Part shown: positions 1-5,779 of the stretch, piece by piece
How positions within the stretch are numbered: position 1 is the stretch's first letter
Layout: each line of letters starts with the position of its first letter
Assembly (NCBI GenBank): GCA_002441445.1
Contig: DJWC01000058.1
Span: 28,507 to 35,719, forward strand
From: Pusillimonas sp. UBA6240
GTDB taxonomy: Bacteria > Pseudomonadota > Gammaproteobacteria > Burkholderiales > Burkholderiaceae_B
Length of the DNA: 7,213 bases
Reading direction: 5' to 3'
Notes under the pieces: model-generated
What the model saw: the letters and a program-made list of their open reading frames with translations, nothing else
What the model was told of the DNA's origin: nothing
Databases searched by the model: none
Position numbers and translations under genes: made by a program

Positions 1-449
1 AGTTCGGCCAGTGGGATCCCAAGGCGCAGCGCCCCGAATTGTGGAACCTCTTCAATACGCGCGTCCACCCCGGAGAGCACATGCGCGTGTTCCCCATTTC
101 GAACTGGACCGAGCTCGATGTCTGGCAATACATACAGCGCGAGCGCCTGGCCCTCCCTTCCATCTACTACAGCCATCGCCGCCGGGTGGTGCGCAGGTCG
201 GGGCTGCTGGTTCCCGTCACACCGCTGACCCCCGCGCGCGAGGGCGAAACCGTCGAGACTTTGCAAGTGCGGTTCCGCACTGTAGGCGACATTTCCTGCA
301 CTTGTCCCGTGGCTTCGGATGCCGCCGACGCGGCCGCCATCATCGCGGAGACGGCCGTGGCTGATATCACCGAGCGCGGCGCCACCCGTATGGACGATCA
401 GACATCCGAGGCGTCGATGGAGCGGCGCAAGAAGGAAGGTTATTTCTGA
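1..449 (+). CDS. cysD: Sulfate adenylyltransferase subunit 2 (CysD), 3' part
   Basis: The frame is open from the left edge (first full codon at 3) to a TGA at 447-449, giving the C-terminal 148 residues of a protein usually about 300 long. CysD is the catalytic N-type ATP pyrophosphatase subunit of ATP sulfurylase; with the GTPase CysN it makes adenosine 5'-phosphosulfate from sulfate and ATP in the cytoplasm. Recognisable CysD blocks are QRPELWNLFNTRVHPGEH, RVFPISNWTELDVWQYI, LPSIYY, RFRTVGD and the characteristic end SMERRKKEGYF. The N-terminal PP-loop motif lies outside the window. The gene is followed after 61 bases by cysN on the same strand, the standard order, so the two are very probably co-transcribed. 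Nothing in the visible part suggests damage. Identification is secure; the partial state comes only from the window boundary. Confidence 0.97.
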   Translation, partial: FGQWDPKAQRPELWNLFNTRVHPGEHMRVFPISNWTELDVWQYIQRERLALPSIYYSHRRRVVRRSGLLVPVTPLTPAREGETVETLQVRFRTVGDISCTCPVASDAADAAAIIAETAVADITERGATRMDDQTSEASMERRKKEGYF

Positions 450-510
450 TGCCCGGACGGTGCATCCAAAATCATGGCGGCGCCGGCGAGCGCGCCTTCA
501 GGAGCCAAGC

Positions 511-1809
511 ATGAACGCAGTGAACGATTCTTTTCTCCGGGGCGCCCGCGATGGCGTCCTGCGCTTGATTACCGCCGGATCGGTGGATGACGGCAAGTCC
601 ACATTGATCGGCCGCCTGCTGTACGACAGCAAGGGCGTGTTCGCCGACCAGCTCGCCGCCATCGCCCGGGCCAAGCATAAGCGTGTGCCGGGCGACGGCA
701 TCGATTTCGCGCTGCTGACCGACGGCCTGGAGGCCGAGAGGGAGCAGGGCATCACTATCGATGTCGCCTACCGTTATTTTTCCACGCCCCGCCGCAAGTT
801 CATCGTCGCCGACGCGCCCGGGCATGAGCAATACACGCGCAATATGGTGACTGGCGCTTCGACCGCCGATGCAGCCATCATACTGATCGATGCAACCCGC
901 GCGGCGGAGGGCGAATTGCTGACGCAAACCAGGCGGCACAGCGCTATCGCGCATTTGCTGGGCATACGCCACATCGTCGTGGCGGTGAACAAAATGGATC
1001 TCGTCGATTGGCGCCACAGCGTCTTCGAGCGCATTCGCGCGACCTACGCGGAATTATCCCGCCGCCTGGGCATCGTCGATTTCCATGCGCTTCCATTGTC
1101 CGCCTTGCGGGGCGACAATGTCGTCAAGCATTCGCCGCACACGCCCTGGTACGAAGGGCCGCCATTATTGGAGCTGCTGGAAAGCCTGGAGCCGGCAGCG
1201 GATGGCGGCAGCCAGCCGCTGCGTTTTCCCGTGCAGTGGGTGGCGCGCCACGGCGGCGACGGCCCGGACGGCTTGCGCGGCTATGCGGGCCGCCTGTGCA
1301 GCGGCTCGATGCGCCCCGGCGACCTTATCCGCATCCAACCTTCAGGCGTGGCGGCGCAAATCGCCAAACTCCTGGCCTTCGATACCGAAGTGGATCTGGC
1401 TGTGGCCGGGGATTCGGTTACCGTGCTGCTGGACCGCGACGTCGATGTGTCGCGCGGAGACGTCCTAACCCATGCGGACGCGCCGGCCAGGCTGGGCCGC
1501 CGCTTCGAGGCGGAGGTCTGCTGGCTGGACGCTCAGGCTTTGAACCCCGCGCGCAAATACCTGTTGAAGCAAGGAACGCGCCTGACCTCGGCGAAGGTCG
1601 ATGCCGTGCTCGCCAGGCGGAACATCCATGAACTGCGGGAAGTATCGAGCTCCGACGGCGTGTTGCGCATGAATGATATAGGCCGCATATCGTTGACCAC
1701 GCGCGACGTGCTGGCTTTTGATCGCTACGCCGATTCGCCGGCCATGGGGGCTTTCATCCTGATCGACCAGGCCACGCATCAGACCGCGGCGGCCGGCATG
1801 CTGCGTTAG
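511..1809 (+). CDS. cysN: Sulfate adenylyltransferase subunit 1, GTPase (CysN)
   Basis: This 432-residue GTPase drives APS synthesis by CysD through GTP hydrolysis. The start at 511 was chosen because AGGAG sits 6 bases before it and the protein then begins shortly before the G domain; an open frame back to 319 overlaps cysD and looks non-coding. G motifs are all present: P-loop GSVDDGKS at 23-30, Thr82 in GITIDVAYRYF (switch I), DAPGH at 101-105, NKMD at 160-163 and SAL at 197-199. The switch region EREQGITIDVAYRYF and RNMVTGAS separate CysN from EF-Tu and other translational GTPases. About residues 210-432 form the two beta-barrel domains. There is no C-terminal APS kinase (CysC) domain, so this is not the bifunctional CysNC/NodQ form; it is also somewhat shorter than the 475-residue E. 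coli protein. It is likely an operon with cysD. Confidence 0.97.
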   Translation: MNAVNDSFLRGARDGVLRLITAGSVDDGKSTLIGRLLYDSKGVFADQLAAIARAKHKRVPGDGIDFALLTDGLEAEREQGITIDVAYRYFSTPRRKFIVADAPGHEQYTRNMVTGASTADAAIILIDATRAAEGELLTQTRRHSAIAHLLGIRHIVVAVNKMDLVDWRHSVFERIRATYAELSRRLGIVDFHALPLSALRGDNVVKHSPHTPWYEGPPLLELLESLEPAADGGSQPLRFPVQWVARHGGDGPDGLRGYAGRLCSGSMRPGDLIRIQPSGVAAQIAKLLAFDTEVDLAVAGDSVTVLLDRDVDVSRGDVLTHADAPARLGRRFEAEVCWLDAQALNPARKYLLKQGTRLTSAKVDAVLARRNIHELREVSSSDGVLRMNDIGRISLTTRDVLAFDRYADSPAMGAFILIDQATHQTAAAGMLR

Positions 1810-1820
1810 GGCCCGCGACA

Positions 1821-1890
1821 TGGCGGCCTGCGATGGTCTGCGGTGACGTGCGATGGCTTGCGGTGACGTGTAATGACATGCGGTGGCGGG
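1821..1890. repeat. Short tandem repeat, period 20 (sub-period 10), after cysN
   Basis: Beginning 12 bases after the cysN stop, units at 1831-1850 (CGATGGTCTGCGGTGACGTG) and 1851-1870 match at 18 of 20 positions; a third at 1871-1890 is more diverged (about 14 of 20 against the second). Each unit splits into two similar decamers of the form CGRTGRYNTG, and 1821-1830 resembles a further decamer, so up to seven decamers lie in head-to-tail array. The spacing is close to one helical turn. No function is apparent; slippage-generated spacer DNA is the simplest explanation, a phased protein-binding array is possible. Confidence 0.7.
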
Positions 1891-1893
1891 CCG

Positions 1894-1909
1894 GCCGGCG
1901 GATGCCGGC
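1894..1909. other. GC-rich hairpin between cysN and the acylphosphatase gene
   Basis: The bases 1894-1899 (GCCGGC) pair with 1904-1909 around a four-base GGAT loop, a six-bp all-GC stem. A second small hairpin follows: 1924-1928 with 1932-1936, loop AAA. Neither is followed by a T tract, so neither is a convincing intrinsic terminator for cysN; they could cause pausing or protect a 3' end. Read-through from cysDN into the next gene cannot be excluded. Confidence 0.4.
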
Positions 1910-1937
1910 GCCGGTGGGCGCAGGCGGAAAATCCGCA

Positions 1938-1943
1938 TAAAAT
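1938..1943 (+). promoter_or_regulatory. Possible -10 element giving a leaderless acylphosphatase mRNA
   Basis: TAAAAT at 1938-1943 matches the TATAAT consensus at five of six positions. A transcript from it would begin about six to seven bases downstream, at or next to the A of the ATG at 1950. The bases at the expected -35 position (about 1915-1920, TGGGCG) match poorly, and the adjacent bases are also A/T-rich by chance of the TAA stop in this frame. It is a hypothesis based on position only. Confidence 0.3.
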
Positions 1944-1949
1944 ACCCGC

Positions 1950-2246
1950 ATGAAAAAGCTGCATCGCGATACGCAATACGAGACCATTACCGCGACCATC
2001 ACAGGGCGCGTGCAAGGCGTGGGGTTTCGCGCCTCGGCGGTCCGACAGGCGCATGCGCTCGGCATACGCGGCTGGATCCGCAACCAGCCCGATGGTTCCG
2101 TCCAGACCTTGCTGCAAGGCCCGCACGATCAGGTGGACCGCATGCTGTCATGGCTGCACGCCGGCCCGCCGGCGGCCCGGGTGGAACAGGTGGAACACCA
2201 TGAAACGCCGACGGAGCGCTATTTCGACCGCTACGAACAAATCTAG
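1950..2246 (+). CDS. acyP: Acylphosphatase
   Basis: This 98-residue protein is a complete acylphosphatase, a small cytoplasmic alpha/beta enzyme that hydrolyses carboxyl-phosphate bonds such as those of acetyl phosphate or 1,3-bisphosphoglycerate. Both family signatures are present: GRVQGVGFR at 19-27, with the phosphate-binding loop and catalytic Arg27, and GWIRNQPDGSV at 41-51, with catalytic Asn45. Length is typical (90-100). The start is fixed: an in-frame TAA lies at 1938-1940, and no other ATG occurs before the first signature. No purine-rich ribosome binding site is visible in the 12 bases between that stop and the ATG, which is unusual here since most neighbours have good ones. It lies 140 bases after cysN on the same strand; no functional link to sulfate assimilation is known. 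Physiological substrate in bacteria is unsettled. Confidence 0.95.
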   Translation: MKKLHRDTQYETITATITGRVQGVGFRASAVRQAHALGIRGWIRNQPDGSVQTLLQGPHDQVDRMLSWLHAGPPAARVEQVEHHETPTERYFDRYEQI

Positions 2247-2251
2247 ACGCA

Positions 2252-2298
2252 TGGCCGGGTAAGGGCGGCGCGTATTCTGGCCTGCGCAAGCCCGGCCA
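2252..2298. terminator. Weak inverted repeat between convergent genes
   Basis: TGGCCGGG at 2252-2259 is complementary to CCCGGCCA at 2291-2298, an 8-bp perfect stem enclosing 31 bases, between the convergent acylphosphatase and FMN reductase genes (stops at 2246 and 2307). The location suits a two-way transcription end, but the loop is long and there is no T tract on either strand, so it is at most a weak candidate. Confidence 0.3.
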
Positions 2299-2306
2299 AG
2301 CCTCGC

Positions 2307-2864
2307 TTATTGTTGCGGAGCGTGTTTCTTCACCCATGCCACATAGGTATTCATCCATTGCTGCAGGAAGTCCCTGGTGCCCGCGGCGATGCCGCCGGCG
2401 TCGTCGAACAGGCCTTCCTTGGCCTGGATGAAGGCCTCGGGCTGTCCCATGGTGGGGACGTCGAGATAAGCCAGGATGTTGCGCAAGTGCTGCTGCGCCA
2501 GGGCCGAGCCGATGGCGCCGATCGATATGCCGATCACGCCCGCCGGCTTGCCCGCCCAGGCATTCTGGCCATAAGGGCGCGAAGCGTGGTCGATGGCGTT
2601 TTTCAAGACCCCCGGCACGGAACGGTTGTATTCCGGCGTCACGAAGATCAGCCCCTGCGCCGCCGCGATATCCGCCTTCAGCCGCTTGACGCTATCCGCC
2701 TGGCGGGCGTCGTCGTCCTGGTTATATAAAGGCAGGCCGCCTATGTCGGGGAATTCGAAGGAAAACTCTGGAGGAGCGAGCTTGATCAAGGCCTTCGCCA
2801 GCTTGCGGTTGAATGAATCCTGCCTGAGGCTGCCGACGATGACGGCGATACGGTATTGACTCAT
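2307..2864 (-). CDS. NAD(P)H-dependent FMN reductase / quinone reductase, flavodoxin fold
   Basis: This 185-residue protein belongs to the NADPH-dependent FMN reductase family (PF03358), which includes E. coli ChrR/YieF; members are soluble FMN enzymes that reduce quinones, and in some cases chromate or other oxidants, with NAD(P)H. Visible motifs are the phosphate-binding loop GSLRQDSFN at 11-19 after the first beta strand, PLYNQD at 45-50, and TPEYNRSVPGVLKNAID at 76-92, the flavin and dimer-contact segment; AGKPAGVIG (104-112) is the next strand. The start at 2864 is favoured over an upstream ATG at 2915 because AGGAG (2871-2875 on the minus strand) sits 6 bases before it and the fold begins at MSQYRIAVIVGSLR. 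It is monocistronic in the window. The true substrate cannot be read from sequence, so no gene symbol is given. Confidence 0.92.
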   Translation of the reverse strand: MSQYRIAVIVGSLRQDSFNRKLAKALIKLAPPEFSFEFPDIGGLPLYNQDDDARQADSVKRLKADIAAAQGLIFVTPEYNRSVPGVLKNAIDHASRPYGQNAWAGKPAGVIGISIGAIGSALAQQHLRNILAYLDVPTMGQPEAFIQAKEGLFDDAGGIAAGTRDFLQQWMNTYVAWVKKHAPQQ

Positions 2865-2886
2865 GAAGCTCTCCTGAAAATTAAGC

Positions 2887-2915
2887 ACCTTATGGCGTCT
2901 CATAGTTTCGGCCAA
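2887..2915 (-). promoter_or_regulatory. Candidate sigma-70 promoter for the FMN reductase gene
   Basis: On the minus strand TTGGCC (2910-2915) and TAAGGT (2887-2892) are separated by exactly 17 bases and lie about 23 bases before the ATG at 2864. The hexamers match consensus at four and three of six positions, so this is a spacing-supported but weak call. The leader it would give contains the AGGAG ribosome binding site. Confidence 0.25.
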
Positions 2916-3110
2916 TTCAGGTTCCGGGACAAGCCGCCCGCCGCGTTGCTGGGGACCAGGCCCGGAGCCGGCGCTACATTTTGCGACATCTGCTCAACAA
3001 GTTTTTCTGCATCGACCCTTGCATGGACCGTCGCCGGCGGGAAAACGGATATATAACATCAGTTCAATCCGGCTCATATGCGTTCAGTTCCAGAGCCCAC
3101 GGCCGGAGTC

Positions 3111-3131
3111 CGGAAGGCATGCCGCCTTCCG
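3111..3131 (+). promoter_or_regulatory. Hairpin in the leader of the exported-protein gene
   Basis: CGGAAGGC (3111-3118) pairs perfectly with GCCTTCCG (3124-3131) around a five-base ATGCC loop, 33 bases before the ATG at 3165 and 21 before its ribosome binding site. No T tract follows. If transcription starts near 3060 it would lie in the 5' untranslated region and might affect mRNA stability; it could equally be a dyad operator. Structure seen, role inferred. Confidence 0.4.
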
Positions 3132-3164
3132 TATGCAAGGGCTCGCCTTGTAAAGGAGCCATCC

Positions 3165-3530
3165 ATGCAGCTATCGCGATTTGTCATCATGGCGCTGGCC
3201 GGCGCAAGCCTGGCGGTCCCCGTGCTGGCGGCCCAGCCCAAGACGAACAACGGGCATTTCGTGGACGATAATGGCGCCACCTTGTACACCTACGACAAGG
3301 ATACGCCGGGAAAAAGCGCCTGCGACGCGGCCTGCGCCAAGAATTGGCCGCCCGCTCTGGCGGGAGACACGGACACGGCCAGCGGCGACTGGACCTTCGT
3401 GCAGACGCACGACGGCAAGAAGCAATGGGCTTATAAAGGAAAGCCTTTGTACCGCTTTGTGAAAGACGCCAATCCGGGCGACGCCACCGGCGATGGCGCC
3501 AGGGGAGTCTGGCATATCGCCAAGCCCTGA
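3165..3530 (+). CDS. Small exported protein with Yx[FWY]xxD repeats (COG4315 / PF03640 type)
   Basis: This 121-residue protein starts at 3165, where AAGGAG lies 6 bases upstream and a signal peptide follows directly (basic start MQLSR, hydrophobic 6-21, likely cleavage near VLA-AQP at 22/23). An earlier ATG at 3078 would put 29 polar residues before the signal and lacks support. The mature part has two copies of the secreted repeat: ATLYTYDKD (38-46) and KPLYRFVKD (93-101), each holding Yx[FWY]xxD, plus CDAACAKNWPP (53-63) with two cysteines four apart that may form a disulfide. The family is called a predicted lipoprotein, but there is no lipobox cysteine at the cleavage site here, so a soluble periplasmic or secreted form is likelier. 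The family's molecular function is unknown. A strong terminator follows 29 bases after the stop. Confidence 0.9.
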   Translation: MQLSRFVIMALAGASLAVPVLAAQPKTNNGHFVDDNGATLYTYDKDTPGKSACDAACAKNWPPALAGDTDTASGDWTFVQTHDGKKQWAYKGKPLYRFVKDANPGDATGDGARGVWHIAKP

Positions 3531-3558
3531 TTGAACGCGGTAAAAAATTGTGGGCGGC

Positions 3559-3608
3559 AAAAAGCCCTACGGCCGGCGCTTACTGCGCCGGCCGTAGGGC
3601 TTTTGTTT
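3559..3608. terminator. Strong bidirectional intrinsic terminator
   Basis: Bases 3560-3579 pair without a mismatch with 3585-3604, a 20-bp stem with the five-base loop TTACT. The stem base is AAAA/TTTT and the core is GC-rich (GCCCTACGGCCGGCGC). On the plus strand TTTTGTTT (3601-3608) follows; on the minus strand the run of five A at 3559-3563 becomes a U tract. It therefore fits termination of both the exported-protein gene (stop at 3530) and tctA (stop at 3625). Confidence 0.95.
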
Positions 3609-3624
3609 CCAGGTCGCCGCGGCG

Positions 3625-5130
3625 TCAGCCTTCTTCGACGAAGGTTTCCTCGCGCTTCTTCTTGATGGAGGGCAGCGCCACGATGACGATCAGGGCGGCT
3701 GCGCCCGCCAGCAGGGCCGCCGACAAGGGACGCGTCACGAAGGTCGAATAATCGCCGCGAGCCAGCAGCAGCGCCCGGCGGAAGTTTTCTTCCATCATGG
3801 GTCCGAGCACCAGGCCCAGCAGCAGCGGCGCGCCTTCGCACTTCAGCTTCGCCCAGACATAGCCCACCAGGCCGAAGGCGGCGGTCATCCAGATGTCGAA
3901 GACGTTGTAGTTCAACGAATACACGCCTATCGTGCAGAACACCAGGATCGCCGGGAACAGGATACGGTAAGGCACTTTGAGCAGCTTGATCCACAGGCCC
4001 ACCAGCGGCAGGTTGAGGACGATCAGCATCAGGTTGCCTATCCACATGGATACGATCAGGCCCCAGAACAGCTCCGGGTGGCTGGTCATGACTTGCGGGC
4101 CGGGCTGGATGTTGTGGATGGTCATGGCGCCTATCATCAGCGCCGTCACCGCGTTGCCGGGTATGCCCAGCGTCAGCAGCGGGATGAATGATGTCTGCGC
4201 GGCGGCGTTGTTGGCCGATTCCGGGCCAGCCAGGCCGGCCGGATGGCCCTTGCCGAAGCGTTCGGGATTCTTGGAAAGCTTCTTCTCCAGCGTATAGGAT
4301 GCAAAGGACGAGAGCACGGCGCCGCCGCCCGGCAGGATGCCCAGCGCCGAACCCAGGGCCGTGCCGCGTATGCATGCTGGCCAGGCTTCCTTGAATTCCT
4401 GCTTGTTCGGATACAGGGAGCCCACCTTGCCGGTGATTTCCACGCGCTGGTCCTTCAGCTCCAGATTGGTCATGATCTCGGCGAAGCCGAACACGCCCAT
4501 GGCGACCACGGCGAAGTCGATGCCGTCCTGCAGTTCGGGGATGCCGAAGTCATAGCGCGCCACGCCCGAGTTCACGTCGGTGCCGACCATGCCCAGCAGC
4601 AGGCCCAGCAGGATCATGCAGATGGCCTTGGGCAGCGAACCCGAAGCCAGCACCACCGCGCCGATCAGGCCCAGCACCATCAGCGAGAAGTATTCCGCGG
4701 GACCGAATTTGAAGGCGACTTCCGCCAGCGGCGGCGCGAAGCCCGCCAGCAGGACGGTGGCCACGCAGCCCGCGAAGAATGAGCCCAGTGCGGCAATGGC
4801 CAGGGCCGCACCGGCGCGGCCGTTGCGCGCCATCTGGTGGCCGTCCAGCACGGTCACCACCGCCGACGTCTCGCCCGGAAGCGCGACCAGGATGGCCGTG
4901 GTGGAGCCGCCATATTGCGCGCCGTAGTAAATGCCGGCCAGCATGATGAGGCCGGCCACGGGCGGCAGCACATAAGTGATGGGCAGCAGCATGGCGATAG
5001 TCGGCACGGGGCCGATGCCCGGCAGCACGCCGATCAAGGTGCCCAGCAAACAGCCCAGCAAGCAGTAGGCCACGTTTTCCAGCGACATGGCGACTGAAAG
5101 GCCCAGCATCAGGTGATCGATCAATTCCAT
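3625..5130 (-). CDS. tctA: Tripartite tricarboxylate transporter, large membrane subunit (TctA)
   Basis: This 501-residue inner-membrane protein has the usual TctA length. It is the multi-span translocation subunit of a TTT-family secondary transporter that takes up carboxylates delivered by a periplasmic TctC protein, driven by ion gradients. Signatures are GTLIGVLPGIGPVPTIAMLLP (30-50), YYGAQYGGSTTAIL (68-81), the second-half counterpart GSALGILPGGGAVLSSF (260-276), GPESANNAA (302-310) and LGIPGNAVTALMIGAM (321-336). The two Gly-Pro loops reflect the family's internal duplication. About 10-12 hydrophobic spans are visible, ending in a charged tail KKKREETFVEEG. The start at 5130 is preceded by AAAGGA (5140-5145, 9 bases away), which overlaps the tctB stop; the gap to tctB is 13 bases, so the two are co-transcribed and perhaps translationally coupled. 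Substrate cannot be inferred. Confidence 0.97.
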   Translation of the reverse strand: MELIDHLMLGLSVAMSLENVAYCLLGCLLGTLIGVLPGIGPVPTIAMLLPITYVLPPVAGLIMLAGIYYGAQYGGSTTAILVALPGETSAVVTVLDGHQMARNGRAGAALAIAALGSFFAGCVATVLLAGFAPPLAEVAFKFGPAEYFSLMVLGLIGAVVLASGSLPKAICMILLGLLLGMVGTDVNSGVARYDFGIPELQDGIDFAVVAMGVFGFAEIMTNLELKDQRVEITGKVGSLYPNKQEFKEAWPACIRGTALGSALGILPGGGAVLSSFASYTLEKKLSKNPERFGKGHPAGLAGPESANNAAAQTSFIPLLTLGIPGNAVTALMIGAMTIHNIQPGPQVMTSHPELFWGLIVSMWIGNLMLIVLNLPLVGLWIKLLKVPYRILFPAILVFCTIGVYSLNYNVFDIWMTAAFGLVGYVWAKLKCEGAPLLLGLVLGPMMEENFRRALLLARGDYSTFVTRPLSAALLAGAAALIVIVALPSIKKKREETFVEEG

Positions 5131-5143
5131 TTTCAGGGTTCCT

Positions 5144-5605
5144 TTAATTGCCTAGAAAGCTGGGCCACAGCGGGAAGATCAGGCCCAGGCCCTTGATGAA
5201 GGCCAGCCAGACGAAGAGCACGAGAAACAAGCCATTGATCGCGGCCACTTTCCAATTGACATCATGGCCGGCGAAGCTGCTGAGGAAAACCAGAAGGAAG
5301 ACACTGATATAGACGCCCAGGTAATTCATGAACAGCCCGCTGAGCGCGACGCTGCCCAGCAGGATCACCGTGATGCCCCAGTCGAATTTTTCCATCTTGA
5401 CCTTCTCGGCCTTGGGCGACATCGCGCCCAGCGACACGCCCGCACCCAGCACCGCCATGCAGATGCCCAGCCAGAATGGAAAGTAGCCGGGGCCCATGCG
5501 GGCCGCCGTTCCCATTGAATATTTGGTGGCGCCCAGGGCGAAGCCCAGGCCTAAAACCATGAACATGACACCGGACCAAAAGTCCTGTTTATTTCTTATA
5601 TGCAT
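5144..5605 (-). CDS. tctB: Tripartite tricarboxylate transporter, small membrane subunit (TctB)
   Basis: This 153-residue inner-membrane protein is the small, poorly conserved TctB subunit that partners TctA. Four hydrophobic spans are visible, about 11-30, 43-61, 77-109 (long, probably with a loop) and 119-147. The family hallmark MGPGYFPFWLG stands at 37-47, just before the second span, and the N-terminal DFWSGVMFMVLGLGF is typical. Length is normal. The start at 5605 matches family N-termini; its ribosome binding site is only moderate (GAGAGA at 5616-5621, 10 bases away). tctA follows 13 bases after the stop. No TctC gene precedes tctB here, the position it holds in the classical tctCBA order; instead a histidine kinase lies upstream on the same strand. 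Confidence 0.94.
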   Translation of the reverse strand: MHIRNKQDFWSGVMFMVLGLGFALGATKYSMGTAARMGPGYFPFWLGICMAVLGAGVSLGAMSPKAEKVKMEKFDWGITVILLGSVALSGLFMNYLGVYISVFLLVFLSSFAGHDVNWKVAAINGLFLVLFVWLAFIKGLGLIFPLWPSFLGN

Positions 5606-5665
5606 GCGAGTGAAGTCTCTCTAACCATTGATACGGACATCCCGCCGCGCGCCATGTATGCGCCA

Positions 5666-5709
5666 GTGTCCTGTTTGGCTATTCCGTGCGGATTAGCCAA
5701 ATAGGACGC
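5666..5709. promoter_or_regulatory. Long imperfect inverted repeat upstream of tctB
   Basis: Arms 5666-5681 and 5694-5709 are complementary over 16 positions except two (5673/5702 and 5667/5708, both G-T on the plus strand). The core TTTGGCTA/TAGCCAAA is perfect. Inside, after a T-T mismatch, 5683-5685 pairs with 5690-5692 around a GTGC loop. The element lies 60 bases before the tctB ATG and 70 bases after the kinase stop. No T tract flanks it, arguing against a simple terminator. It may be an operator for a dimeric regulator of tctBA, or an RNA structure in the kinase-tctB interval. Confidence 0.55.
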
Positions 5710-5759
5710 CGGGCATCAGCGTCGCTTCAGCGATTCCGCATAGTAGAGTAGGGAGGGGC

Positions 5760-5773
5760 GCCGCGGACGCGGC
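5760..5773. other. Short GC hairpin just after the kinase stop codon
   Basis: GCCGCG (5760-5765) and CGCGGC (5768-5773) are perfect complements, seven bases beyond the kinase stop on the minus strand. The two-base gap means a real loop would use the innermost pair, leaving a 5-bp stem. There is no T tract, so it is a poor terminator candidate. Other bases of the 5606-5779 gap, apart from the larger inverted repeat, show no gene. Confidence 0.3.
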
Positions 5774-5779
5774 CGGCCA

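Larger units (their letters stand above)
2865..3164. other. Divergent intergenic region
   Basis: These 300 bases separate the minus-strand FMN reductase from the plus-strand exported protein, so both promoters should lie here. On the plus side the A/T-rich run TATATAAC at 3050-3057 could be a -10 element, with no convincing -35 seventeen bases upstream. An 8-bp hairpin (3111-3131) and a strong ribosome binding site (3153-3158) follow. Short open frames in the region have no recognisable protein features and no ribosome binding site, so I call no gene. Confidence 0.6.

Noticed and set aside
319..510. A longer N-terminus for CysN starting inside cysD
   Set aside because: The extra 64 residues are Arg/Pro/Ser-rich and overlap cysD in another frame; the ATG at 511 has a good ribosome binding site.
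1465..2126. Minus-strand frames across the end of cysN and the repeat region
   Set aside because: They are shadows of cysN and acyP; the repetitive peptide (VTASHRTSPQT) merely translates the tandem repeat.
2856..3056. A 66-codon frame in the divergent intergenic region
   Set aside because: No ribosome binding site, overlaps the FMN reductase start region, and no recognisable features in the product.
3431..4375. A 314-codon minus-strand frame overlapping tctA, the terminator and the exported-protein gene
   Set aside because: It runs through the 20-bp terminator and overlaps two secure genes in other frames; its product is low-complexity Arg/Gly/Ala-rich.
4243..4782. A 179-codon plus-strand frame antisense to tctA
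   Set aside because: Composition is the reverse image of hydrophobic membrane codons (Gln/His/Arg-rich), with no ribosome binding site or domain.
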